The position numbers and the translations under genes are program-made. This document shows positions 46,230 through 55,004 of a stretch of DNA of 64,000 nucleotides, one piece after another (position 1 is the stretch's first letter; each line of letters starts with the position of its first letter). The notes beneath the pieces were generated by a model. The model was given only the letters and a program-made list of their open reading frames with translations. It was not told the origin of the DNA and searched no databases. Origin of the DNA: Neobacillus kokaensis (GTDB lineage: Bacteria > Bacillota > Bacilli > Bacillales > Cytobacillaceae); assembly GCF_014656545.1 (NCBI RefSeq), contig NZ_BNDS01000003.1:64606-128605 (forward strand), given 5' to 3'.

Positions 46230-48740
46230 TTATTTCGCTGCCCCGTGGCAGTTTTTATATTTCTTACCGCTTCCGCAAGGGCACGGATCATTTCGGCCGA
46301 TATTTTCCTTGTTGACTTTCGGCTTTTTCTTCAACGTTTCACCGTCTTCTTTTGGATTCACGGCATGACCTTGTGCGACCTCTTGACGTTCAAGATTATT
46401 GCGGATTTCTGCTTTCATAATATACATGGCCGTTTCGTCCTCAACAGACTCAATCATCGCTTCAAACATCGCGAAGCCTTCATGCTGGTATTCACGAAGA
46501 GGATCGGTTTGACCATAGGCGCGTAAATGAATACCTTGGCGAAGCTGATCCATTGCATCAATGTGGTCAATCCACTTCGAATCGACTGCACGAAGCGTAA
46601 CGACTTTTTCGAATTCACGCATTTGTTCAGGATCAAGAATTTCTTCTTTTTCCGCGTAGCGTTCCATCGCTTTTGCATAAATGGCTTCAACCATTTCTTC
46701 GGAATCTTTTCCTTTTAGGTCCTCTAGAGTGATGTCACCCTCCGGAAGCAGATTAGCATGAACGTAATCTACTATACCCTGCAGATTCCATTCCTCTTCA
46801 TCGGCATGGGCCGGTGCCAGGACGTTAACATGACGCTCAATAGACCGTAAAATCATGTTTTGAACAATGTCGCGAAGGTTTTCAGATTCTAATACTTCGT
46901 CACGCTGCTTGTAAATGATTTCGCGCTGCTGGCGAAGGACATCATCATATTGCAGCAATTGTTTACGGGCATCAAAGTTGTTGCCCTCAACGCGTTTTTG
47001 CGCTGATTCAACGGCACGGGATACCATTTTACTTTGAATCGGCTGAGTATCATCCATGCCGAGCTTTGTCATCATGTTTTTCATGTTATCAGAACCGAAG
47101 CGGCGCATGAGCTCATCTTCCATTGAAAGATAGAACTGAGTCACACCAGGGTCCCCCTGACGACCGGAACGTCCACGCAGCTGGTTATCGATCCGGCGGC
47201 TTTCATGGCGCTCGGTACCAATAACGGCAAGACCGCCTAGTTCACGTACACCTTCGCCAAGCTTAATGTCCGTACCACGGCCGGCCATGTTGGTCGCGAT
47301 GGTTACTGCACCCTGCTGACCAGCTTCAGCGATAATTTCCGCTTCACGAGCATGGTTTTTCGCATTCAAGACATTGTGGCGAACACCTTTTTTCAATAGA
47401 AGCTTTGAAACGAGTTCGGAGGTTTCAATGGCAACTGTACCAACGAGCACAGGCTGCCCTTTTTGATAGCGTTCTGCAATGTCCTCTACAACAGCGCGGA
47501 ACTTGCCTTCCATGGAAGCGTAAATTAAATCTGCACGGTCGTCACGGGCAATCGGCCGATTTGTTGGAATAACGACAACGTTCATATTATAAATGTTGCG
47601 GAACTCTTCTTCTTCCGTTTTTGCCGTACCAGTCATACCAGATAATTTTTCATACATCCTGAAGTAGTTTTGGAACGTAATGGTTGCCATTGTCATGCTT
47701 TCGTTTTGAATTTCGACACCTTCTTTTGCCTCAATGGCTTGATGCAAGCCTTCTGAGTAGCGGCGTCCCTTCATTAAACGGCCGGTAAATTGGTCAACGA
47801 TGACAATTTCGCCTTCCTGTACGACATAATCAACATCGAGGTGCATCGTGACAATTGCCTTCAATGCTTGGTTGATATGATGGTTTAAAGTAACATGCGA
47901 AATATCAAATAAGTTTTCAATACCAAAGGCTTTTTCTGCCTTGCTGATCCCTTCTTCTGTCAGCATAACGGCTTTTGTTTTTTCATCATACGTATAATCG
48001 ACTTCCTTCGAAAGCGTGCGGGCAAAGGCATTCGCCTGGATGTAAAGGACGGTTGATTTTTGTGCTGAGCCTGAAATAATCAGCGGTGTCCGCGCTTCGT
48101 CAATTAAAATGGAGTCGACCTCGTCAATGACGGCAAAATAGAGCGGGCGCTGTACCTTTTGCTCTTTATAAAGAACCATGTTATCACGCAAATAATCAAA
48201 GCCAAATTCGTTGTTTGTGCCGTAAGTGATGTCAGCGGCATAGGCAGCCTGCTTTTCGTCCTTGTCCATGCTGTTTAAGTTCAAACCGACAGTTAATCCT
48301 AAAAATTCATACAGCTGGCCCATTTCAGTAGCGTCACGGCTGGCTAGGTATTCGTTGACGGTAACAACGTGAACACCTTTTCCGGAAAGTGCATTCAAAT
48401 AAACCGGCATGGTCGCAGTTAATGTTTTACCTTCCCCGGTCTTCATCTCGGAAATATTTCCTTCGTGGAGGGAAATACCGCCCATCAGCTGAACATGGTA
48501 TGGATAAAGCCCTAGCACGCGGCGGGCACCTTCACGGACAACGGCAAATGCTTCTACCAGCAGGTCATCAAGTGATTCGCCTTTTTGATAGCGGGCTTTG
48601 AACTCTTCTGTTTTTTCCCTAAGCTGTTCGTCACTTAATCTTTCGGTTTCGCCAGCAAGTGCGTCAATTTTCATGGCGAGCTTGTCCAACCGTTTTAACT
48701 CGCGCTTGTTCAGATCAAAGACTTTATTTAAAATCCCCAT
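46230..48740 (-). CDS. secA: Preprotein translocase ATPase SecA
   Basis: 836 residues, normal length. Walker [15 protein letters not shown] near 99, [19 protein letters not shown] near 206, helicase motifs [11 protein letters not shown] and [10 protein letters not shown] near 485-525, and the C-terminal zinc motif [13 protein letters not shown] at the very end. It pushes unfolded preproteins through SecYEG. Ribosome binding site AAAGGAG. In B. subtilis prfB directly follows in the chromosome; here the multiheme cluster lies between. Confidence 0.98.
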   Translation of the reverse strand: MGILNKVFDLNKRELKRLDKLAMKIDALAGETERLSDEQLREKTEEFKARYQKGESLDDLLVEAFAVVREGARRVLGLYPYHVQLMGGISLHEGNISEMKTGEGKTLTATMPVYLNALSGKGVHVVTVNEYLASRDATEMGQLYEFLGLTVGLNLNSMDKDEKQAAYAADITYGTNNEFGFDYLRDNMVLYKEQKVQRPLYFAVIDEVDSILIDEARTPLIISGSAQKSTVLYIQANAFARTLSKEVDYTYDEKTKAVMLTEEGISKAEKAFGIENLFDISHVTLNHHINQALKAIVTMHLDVDYVVQEGEIVIVDQFTGRLMKGRRYSEGLHQAIEAKEGVEIQNESMTMATITFQNYFRMYEKLSGMTGTAKTEEEEFRNIYNMNVVVIPTNRPIARDDRADLIYASMEGKFRAVVEDIAERYQKGQPVLVGTVAIETSELVSKLLLKKGVRHNVLNAKNHAREAEIIAEAGQQGAVTIATNMAGRGTDIKLGEGVRELGGLAVIGTERHESRRIDNQLRGRSGRQGDPGVTQFYLSMEDELMRRFGSDNMKNMMTKLGMDDTQPIQSKMVSRAVESAQKRVEGNNFDARKQLLQYDDVLRQQREIIYKQRDEVLESENLRDIVQNMILRSIERHVNVLAPAHADEEEWNLQGIVDYVHANLLPEGDITLEDLKGKDSEEMVEAIYAKAMERYAEKEEILDPEQMREFEKVVTLRAVDSKWIDHIDAMDQLRQGIHLRAYGQTDPLREYQHEGFAMFEAMIESVEDETAMYIMKAEIRNNLERQEVAQGHAVNPKEDGETLKKKPKVNKENIGRNDPCPCGSGKKYKNCHGAAK

Positions 48741-49125
48741 ATTTGAAGAACGCTCCTTTTTTACTTAAAAAAGCAATTATTTTTATAAAATCCAATTAAT
48801 TCTAGCGATACTTTTCCTTTTATATCTTACCACTTTAACTGCAGCAGTGACAACAAAGTTGGCAGTTAGGGGAATTTATCAACTGCTTCGATTAGGCTGT
48901 ACTGTCTTATTTTTGTCAAATTTGAACAGCCTATCGCATTTTATGTCAGATTAGCATTTATAGGGTCAAAGTCTATTAAAAGAGAACTCGAAGAAAATTT
49001 AAAATTCAATATTATGTATAAATATACATATTCATACTATTTTTCACTATTGGAATAGTGCTAACATAACCTTGTTATAACAACATTCTTATGTTGCTTT
49101 TAGAGAAAAACGCAACTTTTGTCCT
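48741..49125. other. secA / multiheme-cluster divergent intergenic region
   Basis: Holds a possible reverse promoter for secA (TTGACA on the reverse strand at 48914-48919, 17-base spacer, CCTAAT at 48891-48896) and, on the forward side, several palindromes at 49046-49096. No coding sequence. The strong forward promoter was not identified. Confidence 0.4.
49046..49096 (+). promoter_or_regulatory. Palindromic operator-like cluster upstream of the cytochromes
   Basis: CACTATT-GG-AATAGTG (49046-49061), then AACATAA (49064-49070) / TTATGTT (49090-49096) enclosing the perfect 12-bp palindrome TTGTTATAACAA (49073-49084). I did not match it to a Fnr, Rex, PerR or NsrR consensus. Confidence 0.4.
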
Positions 49126-50616
49126 ATGGAAAAATATTCACAAATTGTACATTGGATTATACCCGTGTTATGTAAGATACTACCTTTAGAGAGGTATCAA
49201 TGGAAAAAATACATAGAGAGAGCAATCAATATGGGAAGGGTGAGGAAAGTGGCTTTTTGGGGAAGAGAGAAAAAAAAAGAGACCGATCCCGAATTAATAG
49301 AAGAAGAAAAAAATATCGGCCTATTGAAGAGGCTCTGGCAAAAAGTCAGAAATATAGATTGGAAGGATCCGGTTACCCGCTGGAAGATGATGTTTATCTC
49401 GCTGATGGCGCTGATTGTTGTCGGTGGCGGAGGCTACGGTGTTCTAGCGATGACGAACTCGCCAACGTTCTGTGCCAGCTGTCATGAAATGGCACCTGAA
49501 TATTCCACCTTTACAGCGAGTGCCCACAATAACATTACCTGTGTGCAATGTCACATTAAGCCAGGGACGATTAACATGCTGACTCATAAGATGAAGTCGA
49601 TGAAAGAAGTTTACTATCACGTGACTGGAGTGCCAAATCAAATTGTTCAAACGGAGCATGAAGCAGTTTCAAACGAGAACTGTTTGCAATGCCACTCGAA
49701 AAACCGCATCGTAACTGCCTCTGGAGATCTGAAAGTAAATCATAAAAAGCACATTGAGAAAGATATTCCTTGTATTACGTGTCATGCCGGGGTTGTTCAC
49801 GCTAAGATAGCTGCCCGCGGCATTAATACTGAAGAAGTGCGAGGAGATTATACAAAAGAAACAGCCCAAAAAATCATGGAGAAGAAGTACATGGCACCCA
49901 ATATGGGGACATGTATTGACTGTCATGACAAAGTAAATAACGGAGAAGAACCATGGAAGGATATTACATACAGCATTCCGCCAAATCCGGAAGAAATGGA
50001 GAAAAAACTTCAGATAAATGAAAAAAAGGCTGAGGCAAAAGAAACGCTAATAACAGGAGAAGCTATAGCTTCCGACCATGACGAAAAAACACAAAAATTA
50101 ATCTTAGAAGCAATAGGAAAACAAAAAAAGAACGTAAAAATATCGATGGCATGTGGCAACTGTCATAAATCTACATCAATTCCTAACAATCACAAAGTCG
50201 CCAATTGGAATAATAATCATGGAGTGACAGCTGTTGCCGAGCTCGACAAATGTATGGAATGTCACCAGGATTCGAAGTGGAAAAGGGATATCCCGAAGGA
50301 AGACATTATTACATTACTGAAAATGGGGAACGAAAAGAGAAAATACACACCGAATATTACGCTGGCGAAAGAGGAGTCAAGGATTAATAAATTCTGCGCC
50401 GCTTGTCACAGCGACCGTCCAGATAATCATGGCAACAGCGATCAATGGTTAACCGCACATGCCAGCAAAGCAAAAACGTCTGATCAAAAGGCACAGTGCT
50501 TCATTTGTCATGATCAGAAAAAGCCTAAAGCCGATTCCCCCGAGACATTAGCACCGACAGATGTTTATTGTCAGTACTGTCATAGAACTGGCTTTAAGGA
50601 TGACATTAAAAACTAA
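49126..50616 (+). CDS. Membrane-anchored decaheme NapC/NirT-like cytochrome c
   Basis: Up to 496 residues with ten CXXCH heme-binding motifs (CASCH, CVQCH, CLQCH, CITCH, CIDCH, CGNCH, CMECH, CAACH, CFICH, CQYCH). After a basic N-terminus comes one transmembrane helix (MMFISLMALIVVGGGGYGVL, ~87-106). NapC/NirT-type features follow: CASCHEMAPEY and the CVQCHIKPG pair, as in quinol-oxidising tetraheme cytochromes, then six more hemes. It should take electrons from menaquinol and carry them outward. Start uncertain: ATG 49126 has no good ribosome binding site, while ATG 49231 or GTG 49249 (behind GGGTGAGG) are likely alternatives and leave the helix intact. Confidence 0.85.
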   Translation: MEKYSQIVHWIIPVLCKILPLERYQWKKYIERAINMGRVRKVAFWGREKKKETDPELIEEEKNIGLLKRLWQKVRNIDWKDPVTRWKMMFISLMALIVVGGGGYGVLAMTNSPTFCASCHEMAPEYSTFTASAHNNITCVQCHIKPGTINMLTHKMKSMKEVYYHVTGVPNQIVQTEHEAVSNENCLQCHSKNRIVTASGDLKVNHKKHIEKDIPCITCHAGVVHAKIAARGINTEEVRGDYTKETAQKIMEKKYMAPNMGTCIDCHDKVNNGEEPWKDITYSIPPNPEEMEKKLQINEKKAEAKETLITGEAIASDHDEKTQKLILEAIGKQKKNVKISMACGNCHKSTSIPNNHKVANWNNNHGVTAVAELDKCMECHQDSKWKRDIPKEDIITLLKMGNEKRKYTPNITLAKEESRINKFCAACHSDRPDNHGNSDQWLTAHASKAKTSDQKAQCFICHDQKKPKADSPETLAPTDVYCQYCHRTGFKDDIKN

Positions 50617-50642
50617 TTAATCAACTCTGGAGGGACGCTTTT

Positions 50643-51797
50643 ATGGATGAAGAGCACAAATACGAGCGGTCGGCCCCTCCCCGTTTTCGGAATAAACTAT
50701 TTAAAATTATGACTTTAACATTATTTTTTCTAATTGTCTTCTTCTCACTAGGGTACTTTGGAAAAGAAGCTGCCACTAGCTCCAAGTACTGTGTATCATG
50801 CCATGAGATGAAGCCTGAGTATTATACATGGAAGGCCTCAACACATGCAGAAGTGGATTGTGTTAATTGTCATAAGGATCCAGGGGTCAAGGAGATTGCT
50901 AAGGTTCAAGTAAATGGTGCGGTAAAGAATTTACGAAATGAAAATATCACAGCGGCTGCGATTATTCGCATGACAAAAGAGATACCGAATAATGTCTGCG
51001 AACAGTGCCATGATATGTCAAAACGTCAAGTTTCAGCTTCCGGGGACCTCATTATCCCGCATGATCGGCATACAGAGAAAAAGATTAAATGTACGCAATG
51101 TCATAGCAGTGTTGCCCATGGGCAGATTGCCAATCGAAACATGACCTTTAAAACAGATTACGATAACTGGGACAGCAAGGTAGGACAGGCAGCTATGGCG
51201 GATTTGAAATATACCCGCCCAACGATGGAAATCTGTATGGATTGCCATATTTCAAGAAAAATTACTACAAAATGCGAGGCCTGCCACACGACCGGAATGG
51301 TCCCAAAAAGTCATAAAAAGGCAGATTTCAAAACAACACATGGTCTTAAAGCAAAAAACGACCTAAAAAAATGTAATTCATGCCATGAGTATATGTCTAC
51401 CTCAGCACTGGAAGGGTATGAAGACACATCAATCGTGGATAAGTACTTAAATCCTGATAAGAGGTCAGTGAATAAAAATGAGCATACCTATGCAAAGGAA
51501 AATACATTCTGCCAAAATTGCCACAAGAAAAGGCCGGCAAGCCATACAAGTTCGTTTATCGGAAACCATGGCACACTTGTAAACAAAAGCCAAGAAAAGT
51601 GTTTCACTTGTCATGATCCTAATCGAACAAATACATCCAGTAACAACGCAGTCAATTGTGCAACATGTCACCAAATGAAACATCAAAATAATTGGCGGCA
51701 AGGTCACCCGTTCCCTGCTGAAACGGTCAAAAGACCTGATGCAAGATGCTTCACTTGTCATGTGAAACAAACCTGTACATCTTGTCACAAAAAATGA
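50643..51797 (+). CDS. Membrane-anchored dodecaheme cytochrome c
   Basis: 384 residues with one N-terminal transmembrane helix (MTLTLFFLIVFFSLGYF, ~24-40) and twelve CXXCH motifs: CVSCH, CVNCH, CEQCH, CTQCH, CMDCH, CEACH, CNSCH, CQNCH, CFTCH, CATCH, CFTCH, CTSCH. The first half (CVSCHEMKPEYY ... CVNCHKDPG) is NapC/NirT-like and clearly paralogous to the upstream decaheme protein; the GDLIIPHDRHTEK segment matches its GDLKVNHKKHIEK. Ribosome binding site TGGAGGG. Almost one heme per 32 residues. It probably forms a heme wire on the outer face of the membrane together with the decaheme protein. Confidence 0.88.
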   Translation: MDEEHKYERSAPPRFRNKLFKIMTLTLFFLIVFFSLGYFGKEAATSSKYCVSCHEMKPEYYTWKASTHAEVDCVNCHKDPGVKEIAKVQVNGAVKNLRNENITAAAIIRMTKEIPNNVCEQCHDMSKRQVSASGDLIIPHDRHTEKKIKCTQCHSSVAHGQIANRNMTFKTDYDNWDSKVGQAAMADLKYTRPTMEICMDCHISRKITTKCEACHTTGMVPKSHKKADFKTTHGLKAKNDLKKCNSCHEYMSTSALEGYEDTSIVDKYLNPDKRSVNKNEHTYAKENTFCQNCHKKRPASHTSSFIGNHGTLVNKSQEKCFTCHDPNRTNTSSNNAVNCATCHQMKHQNNWRQGHPFPAETVKRPDARCFTCHVKQTCTSCHKK

Positions 51798-51814
51798 TCA
51801 TGAGGTGGATACTT

Positions 51815-52504
51815 ATGGAGGCGAAAAAACTCCCCGCAATAGAAATTGAGGAATCGACACGCACGGGCAGAAAGAAAGGCTATTTTACCAAGCTCCAGGC
51901 AATGGTGATGATTCTTGGAACACTATTTGTCAGCTTGATTGGCGGCTACTTCATTTGCGATAAATTCGTCTGGACTGATAAAAATCAAAGCAGATTGGAT
52001 GGCCAAATCGCTTATTACGAGGATATGGTCAGTAAGGAGCCTAATAAAGCGGAACATCGCATTAACCTAGGTTACTCTTACCATTTAAAAGGTAAGAATG
52101 ATGAAGCTGTTAAACAATTACAGATTGCGATTGATTTAGATAAAAAGAATGTTGGCGGCTATTTTAATTTAGGGGTGGTTTATAACGATGAAAAGCGCTA
52201 TGACGATGCCTTAAAACAGTCCAAAAAAGCGGTAGAATTAGCTCCAAAAGATTATAAAGGACATTTGTTGGAAGGTATGGTTTATAGGAAACTGAAAATG
52301 TATAAAGATTCATTGGCATCTCTAGGGGAGGCAAACAAATTAATGCCTGCGAACACTGATATCATTTTTGAAATGGGAAGAGTGGCAGAGGGGCAAGGAA
52401 AAATCAAAGATGCCGAAGAGCTCTACAAAAAGGCACTAAGCTATGATCCTCTGTATAAACCTGCCACTGAAGCATTAACAAAAATTGCCTCTAAGGATCA
52501 TTAA
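51815..52504 (+). CDS. Membrane-anchored tetratricopeptide-repeat protein
   Basis: 229 residues from ATG 51815, chosen for TGAGGTGG just upstream; the frame continues upstream into the cytochrome gene without another good site. A charged N-terminus, one transmembrane helix (~28-48), then three to four TPR units (AEHRINLGYSYHLKGKNDEA, GYFNLGVVYNDEKRYDDA, GHLLEGMVYRKLKMYKDS, IIFEMGRVAEGQGKIKDA). By topology the TPRs face outside. A likely scaffold or assembly factor for the cytochromes; no enzymatic motif seen. Confidence 0.8.
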   Translation: MEAKKLPAIEIEESTRTGRKKGYFTKLQAMVMILGTLFVSLIGGYFICDKFVWTDKNQSRLDGQIAYYEDMVSKEPNKAEHRINLGYSYHLKGKNDEAVKQLQIAIDLDKKNVGGYFNLGVVYNDEKRYDDALKQSKKAVELAPKDYKGHLLEGMVYRKLKMYKDSLASLGEANKLMPANTDIIFEMGRVAEGQGKIKDAEELYKKALSYDPLYKPATEALTKIASKDH

Positions 52505-52520
52505 AAGGAGATGATCAAGA

Positions 52521-53486
52521 TTGAAAAAGAACACTGTTTATATATGGATGGGAACAATTGTTGTTCTTACTGCAGCTCTTTTCACCGGCATCACTTTTTT
52601 TAATTTGGAGCCGGCAATCAAACCGATAGTAGCAGCGGCTAATCCAACTGTAGGGACACCAGAGTTCAGACAAGCGGTTTATGGAAGCTTTGAAAAACCT
52701 TTAAATAAACCGATGGATGTTGCAAAAATTGGCAGTCTGATTTACGTAACAGATACAAATAACCAACAGGTCCAGGTTTTTGATCAATCAGGAAATACTA
52801 TTTCGAGGATTGGAAAAGCTGGATCAGGTAAGGGAGAATTTCAATTTCCATATGGTATCGCAGGGGATAAAAACGAAAATATTTACGTTGCTGATTTGTA
52901 TAATGGAAACATTTCCATTTTTAATTCTAAAGGGAAGTTTATCAAATATTTTCCGGATCAAAGCAATGTCCTTAAGGCTCCAGGCGGATTGCGAATCTAT
53001 GAAGAGAAGCTTTATGTCACGGATATAAAAGAAAACAAACTGTTTATCTTTAGTTTGGATGGAAAAAAATTAATGGAAATTGGCGGTGCCGGTGCTGGAA
53101 ACGGACAGTTTATAGCACCTAACGCAGTAGCTGTTGATAAGGACCAGCAGGTTTATGTTACCGATTCAGGAAATAATAGAGTTCAAGTTTTCAATAAAGA
53201 TGGCAAGTTTATAAAACTTATCAATGGAACAAAGGACGGAAAAGGAGATTCTATTTTTGTGAATCCCAGAGGAGTTGGAGTCGATTCGAAGGGAACTATT
53301 TATATCGTAAGTAATATGTCTCATAACATCTATGTCTATGACAAAGATGGCAATGAAGCCGCGGTTTTAGGTGGGATGGGAACAGATAATGGCCAGCTTT
53401 ATCTGCCAAACGGTTTGTTTATTGATGAAAATGGCGCCATATATGTAACGGATACAATCAATAAAAGAATACAGGTTTTCTACTGA
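52521..53486 (+). CDS. Membrane-anchored NHL-repeat beta-propeller protein
   Basis: 321 residues with an N-terminal hydrophobic signal/anchor (~6-27) and about six NHL repeats, each with the IYVTDTxNxxVQVF or IYVADLYNGNISIF type strand (near 72, 119, 164, 208, 259, 305). The start is TTG behind AAAGGAGATG. Extracellular six-bladed propellers bind ligands or other proteins and recur near multiheme cytochrome genes elsewhere. Here it may organise the heme proteins at the outer membrane face or wall. Confidence 0.8.
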   Translation: MKKNTVYIWMGTIVVLTAALFTGITFFNLEPAIKPIVAAANPTVGTPEFRQAVYGSFEKPLNKPMDVAKIGSLIYVTDTNNQQVQVFDQSGNTISRIGKAGSGKGEFQFPYGIAGDKNENIYVADLYNGNISIFNSKGKFIKYFPDQSNVLKAPGGLRIYEEKLYVTDIKENKLFIFSLDGKKLMEIGGAGAGNGQFIAPNAVAVDKDQQVYVTDSGNNRVQVFNKDGKFIKLINGTKDGKGDSIFVNPRGVGVDSKGTIYIVSNMSHNIYVYDKDGNEAAVLGGMGTDNGQLYLPNGLFIDENGAIYVTDTINKRIQVFY

Positions 53487-53594
53487 AACTTTCATTTTAA
53501 GGGGGTGGTATGTAAAAGTAAGAGATCATCGTTTCTCAAGGGTAAAGAATTTTAGAAAAGACAGAGAGAAAGATTTTTAGGGAGGTTTTTAGAC

Positions 53595-54689
53595 ATGAGT
53601 AAAATTAAACTAGGTTTTTCTGCTTTGTTAACGCTTATTCTTTTGAGTATGTTTGCCGCGTTAGCCTCCGCAGAAGGTTTCACAGCAACGCCTAGCAACC
53701 CGGCTCCTGGTATTAATGTTGGTACAGTTGATAATGATGGTAATTTAAATCAACACAGAACTCATGGTAATTTCCAAAACAATACGAATTCCTGCGGAAA
53801 CTGCCATAGCGCACATAATGGCAGTAATGAAACATTACTTAAGTTTCAAAATTCGGAGCCTGATATGTGTTTATCTTGTCATGACGGGACAATGGGCTTC
53901 TATAACGTAAATACTGCATCTGGTGCTGGTGTATTTAACAGTACACATGACAGTGCTTCTATGCACGATGTTGGTAAAGGTATACAGATTGGTTCTGCTC
54001 CGGGGGCTTACACCAATAAATCAATCGGGGAATTAGAATGTTCCAGCTGTCACAATCCACACGGATCTGTTAATGACAGATTATTAAGTGAAAATGTCAT
54101 TGGAGTCAACTATTCTGGTCTTACAAAAGGAACAAAGTCTATTAATCTTGAATTAACGGAAGATCCTGCTTATGCAGATATTAACAATAGCTCCACCATG
54201 TCTGGGTTGAAAATCACGACCTCTGTCGGACCAAAAGGTAACACCGATAAAGTTAACTATTCTAAATTTTGTTCGGCATGTCATGATGATTACCTAACTA
54301 GCAGCGGTGCGCCAAATCACAGCAACCATTACGGTCATACAACAAACAGCTCTTCTGCCGGAAGAAACTGTGCAAGCTGTCACTATGCACATGGTACAGA
54401 TATTACAACACTAAAAGATACGCAAGGCAAAACAATTGCTGATTATAAGACAATTGATGGCTGGTCACAAGAAAAAGCCGAAGCCTACATGAAGGACGTA
54501 AGTGTAAACAGTAAAGGTGTAAAATCATCATCACTTAAAAAATATACCAATATGGCTGTATGTTGGACATGTCACCAATCTTCACATGCCATCGATACAC
54601 AGCAGCCTGATGAAAAATACTTAACTGACGGTGTAGACAGATACGGAAATCCTATTAAAGTATTTAAAGGCAAGTCTGGAATTAGATAA
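53595..54689 (+). CDS. Secreted hexaheme doubled-CXXCH cytochrome c
   Basis: 364 residues with a signal peptide (cleavage after ALASA, ~26) and six CXXCH motifs: CGNCH, CLSCH, CSSCH, CSACH, CASCH, CWTCH. The CGNCHSAHNG ... CLSCHDGT and CSSCHNPHG blocks are the doubled-CXXCH family signature with distal His ligands. No transmembrane helix, lipobox or LPXTG anchor after the signal, so it is secreted or held by partners. GGGAGG lies before the ATG. Related to the C-terminal half of the protein at 55005. Candidate wall-level electron carrier. Confidence 0.85.
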   Translation: MSKIKLGFSALLTLILLSMFAALASAEGFTATPSNPAPGINVGTVDNDGNLNQHRTHGNFQNNTNSCGNCHSAHNGSNETLLKFQNSEPDMCLSCHDGTMGFYNVNTASGAGVFNSTHDSASMHDVGKGIQIGSAPGAYTNKSIGELECSSCHNPHGSVNDRLLSENVIGVNYSGLTKGTKSINLELTEDPAYADINNSSTMSGLKITTSVGPKGNTDKVNYSKFCSACHDDYLTSSGAPNHSNHYGHTTNSSSAGRNCASCHYAHGTDITTLKDTQGKTIADYKTIDGWSQEKAEAYMKDVSVNSKGVKSSSLKKYTNMAVCWTCHQSSHAIDTQQPDEKYLTDGVDRYGNPIKVFKGKSGIR

Positions 54690-55004
54690 ATGAAAACTCG
54701 CGGATTGGCAAGTCCAATAGGACGAAGGCAGAGGCGTAGTTGAATTTATGCGTTCAGAATTTAGGGGACTAAATTTTGATTAGCTAAAAAAAAGCTAACC
54801 TATAGCCCCACTATTAGTTAGCTGATGAAGATAGTAACATTATTTAACAAGGTAGTAATAGTAAGTATTACTGCCTTGTTTATTATTCCTGATTATTGAG
54901 AAATTGTCAAAAATCTTTCATTTAACGAAGAAAATTAATGTTAATTCAGTTGATATAATTAATTTTTTTTACCTAGATTTAGAGTAAAGAGAAACGAGAA
55001 AAGG
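54690..55004. other. 315-bp spacer with terminator and extra hairpins
   Basis: Contains inverted repeats TTGG-CAAGT-CCAA (near 54706), AATTTAG-GGGA-CTAAATT (near 54758-54776) and GCTAAC (54794-54799) / GTTAGC (54817-54822), then the terminator at 54846. I see no gene. Promoter for 55005 probably near TTGATATAATT (54950-54960). Confidence 0.4.
54846..54890 (+). terminator. Rho-independent terminator after hexaheme gene
   Basis: AACAAGGTAGTAAT ... ATTACTGCCTTGTT with TTATTATT tail; a 14-bp stem with one mismatch. Confidence 0.85.

Noticed and set aside
49200-49487. Overlapping 95-codon frame with ATG behind GAGAGGT
   Set aside because: Very Arg/Lys-rich, out of frame inside the decaheme gene, and the in-frame cytochrome carries clear transmembrane and heme motifs. 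Probably an artefact of AG-rich sequence.
49126-50616. Nitrite reductase NrfHA
   Set aside because: No CXXCK heme site and no NrfA-sized catalytic subunit are visible anywhere in the cluster.
54690-54780. Riboswitch (cyclic-di-GMP-I or lysine class)
   Set aside because: Some short strings (GGCAAGTCC, AGAGGCG) recall these classes, but the conserved cores and stems cannot be completed.
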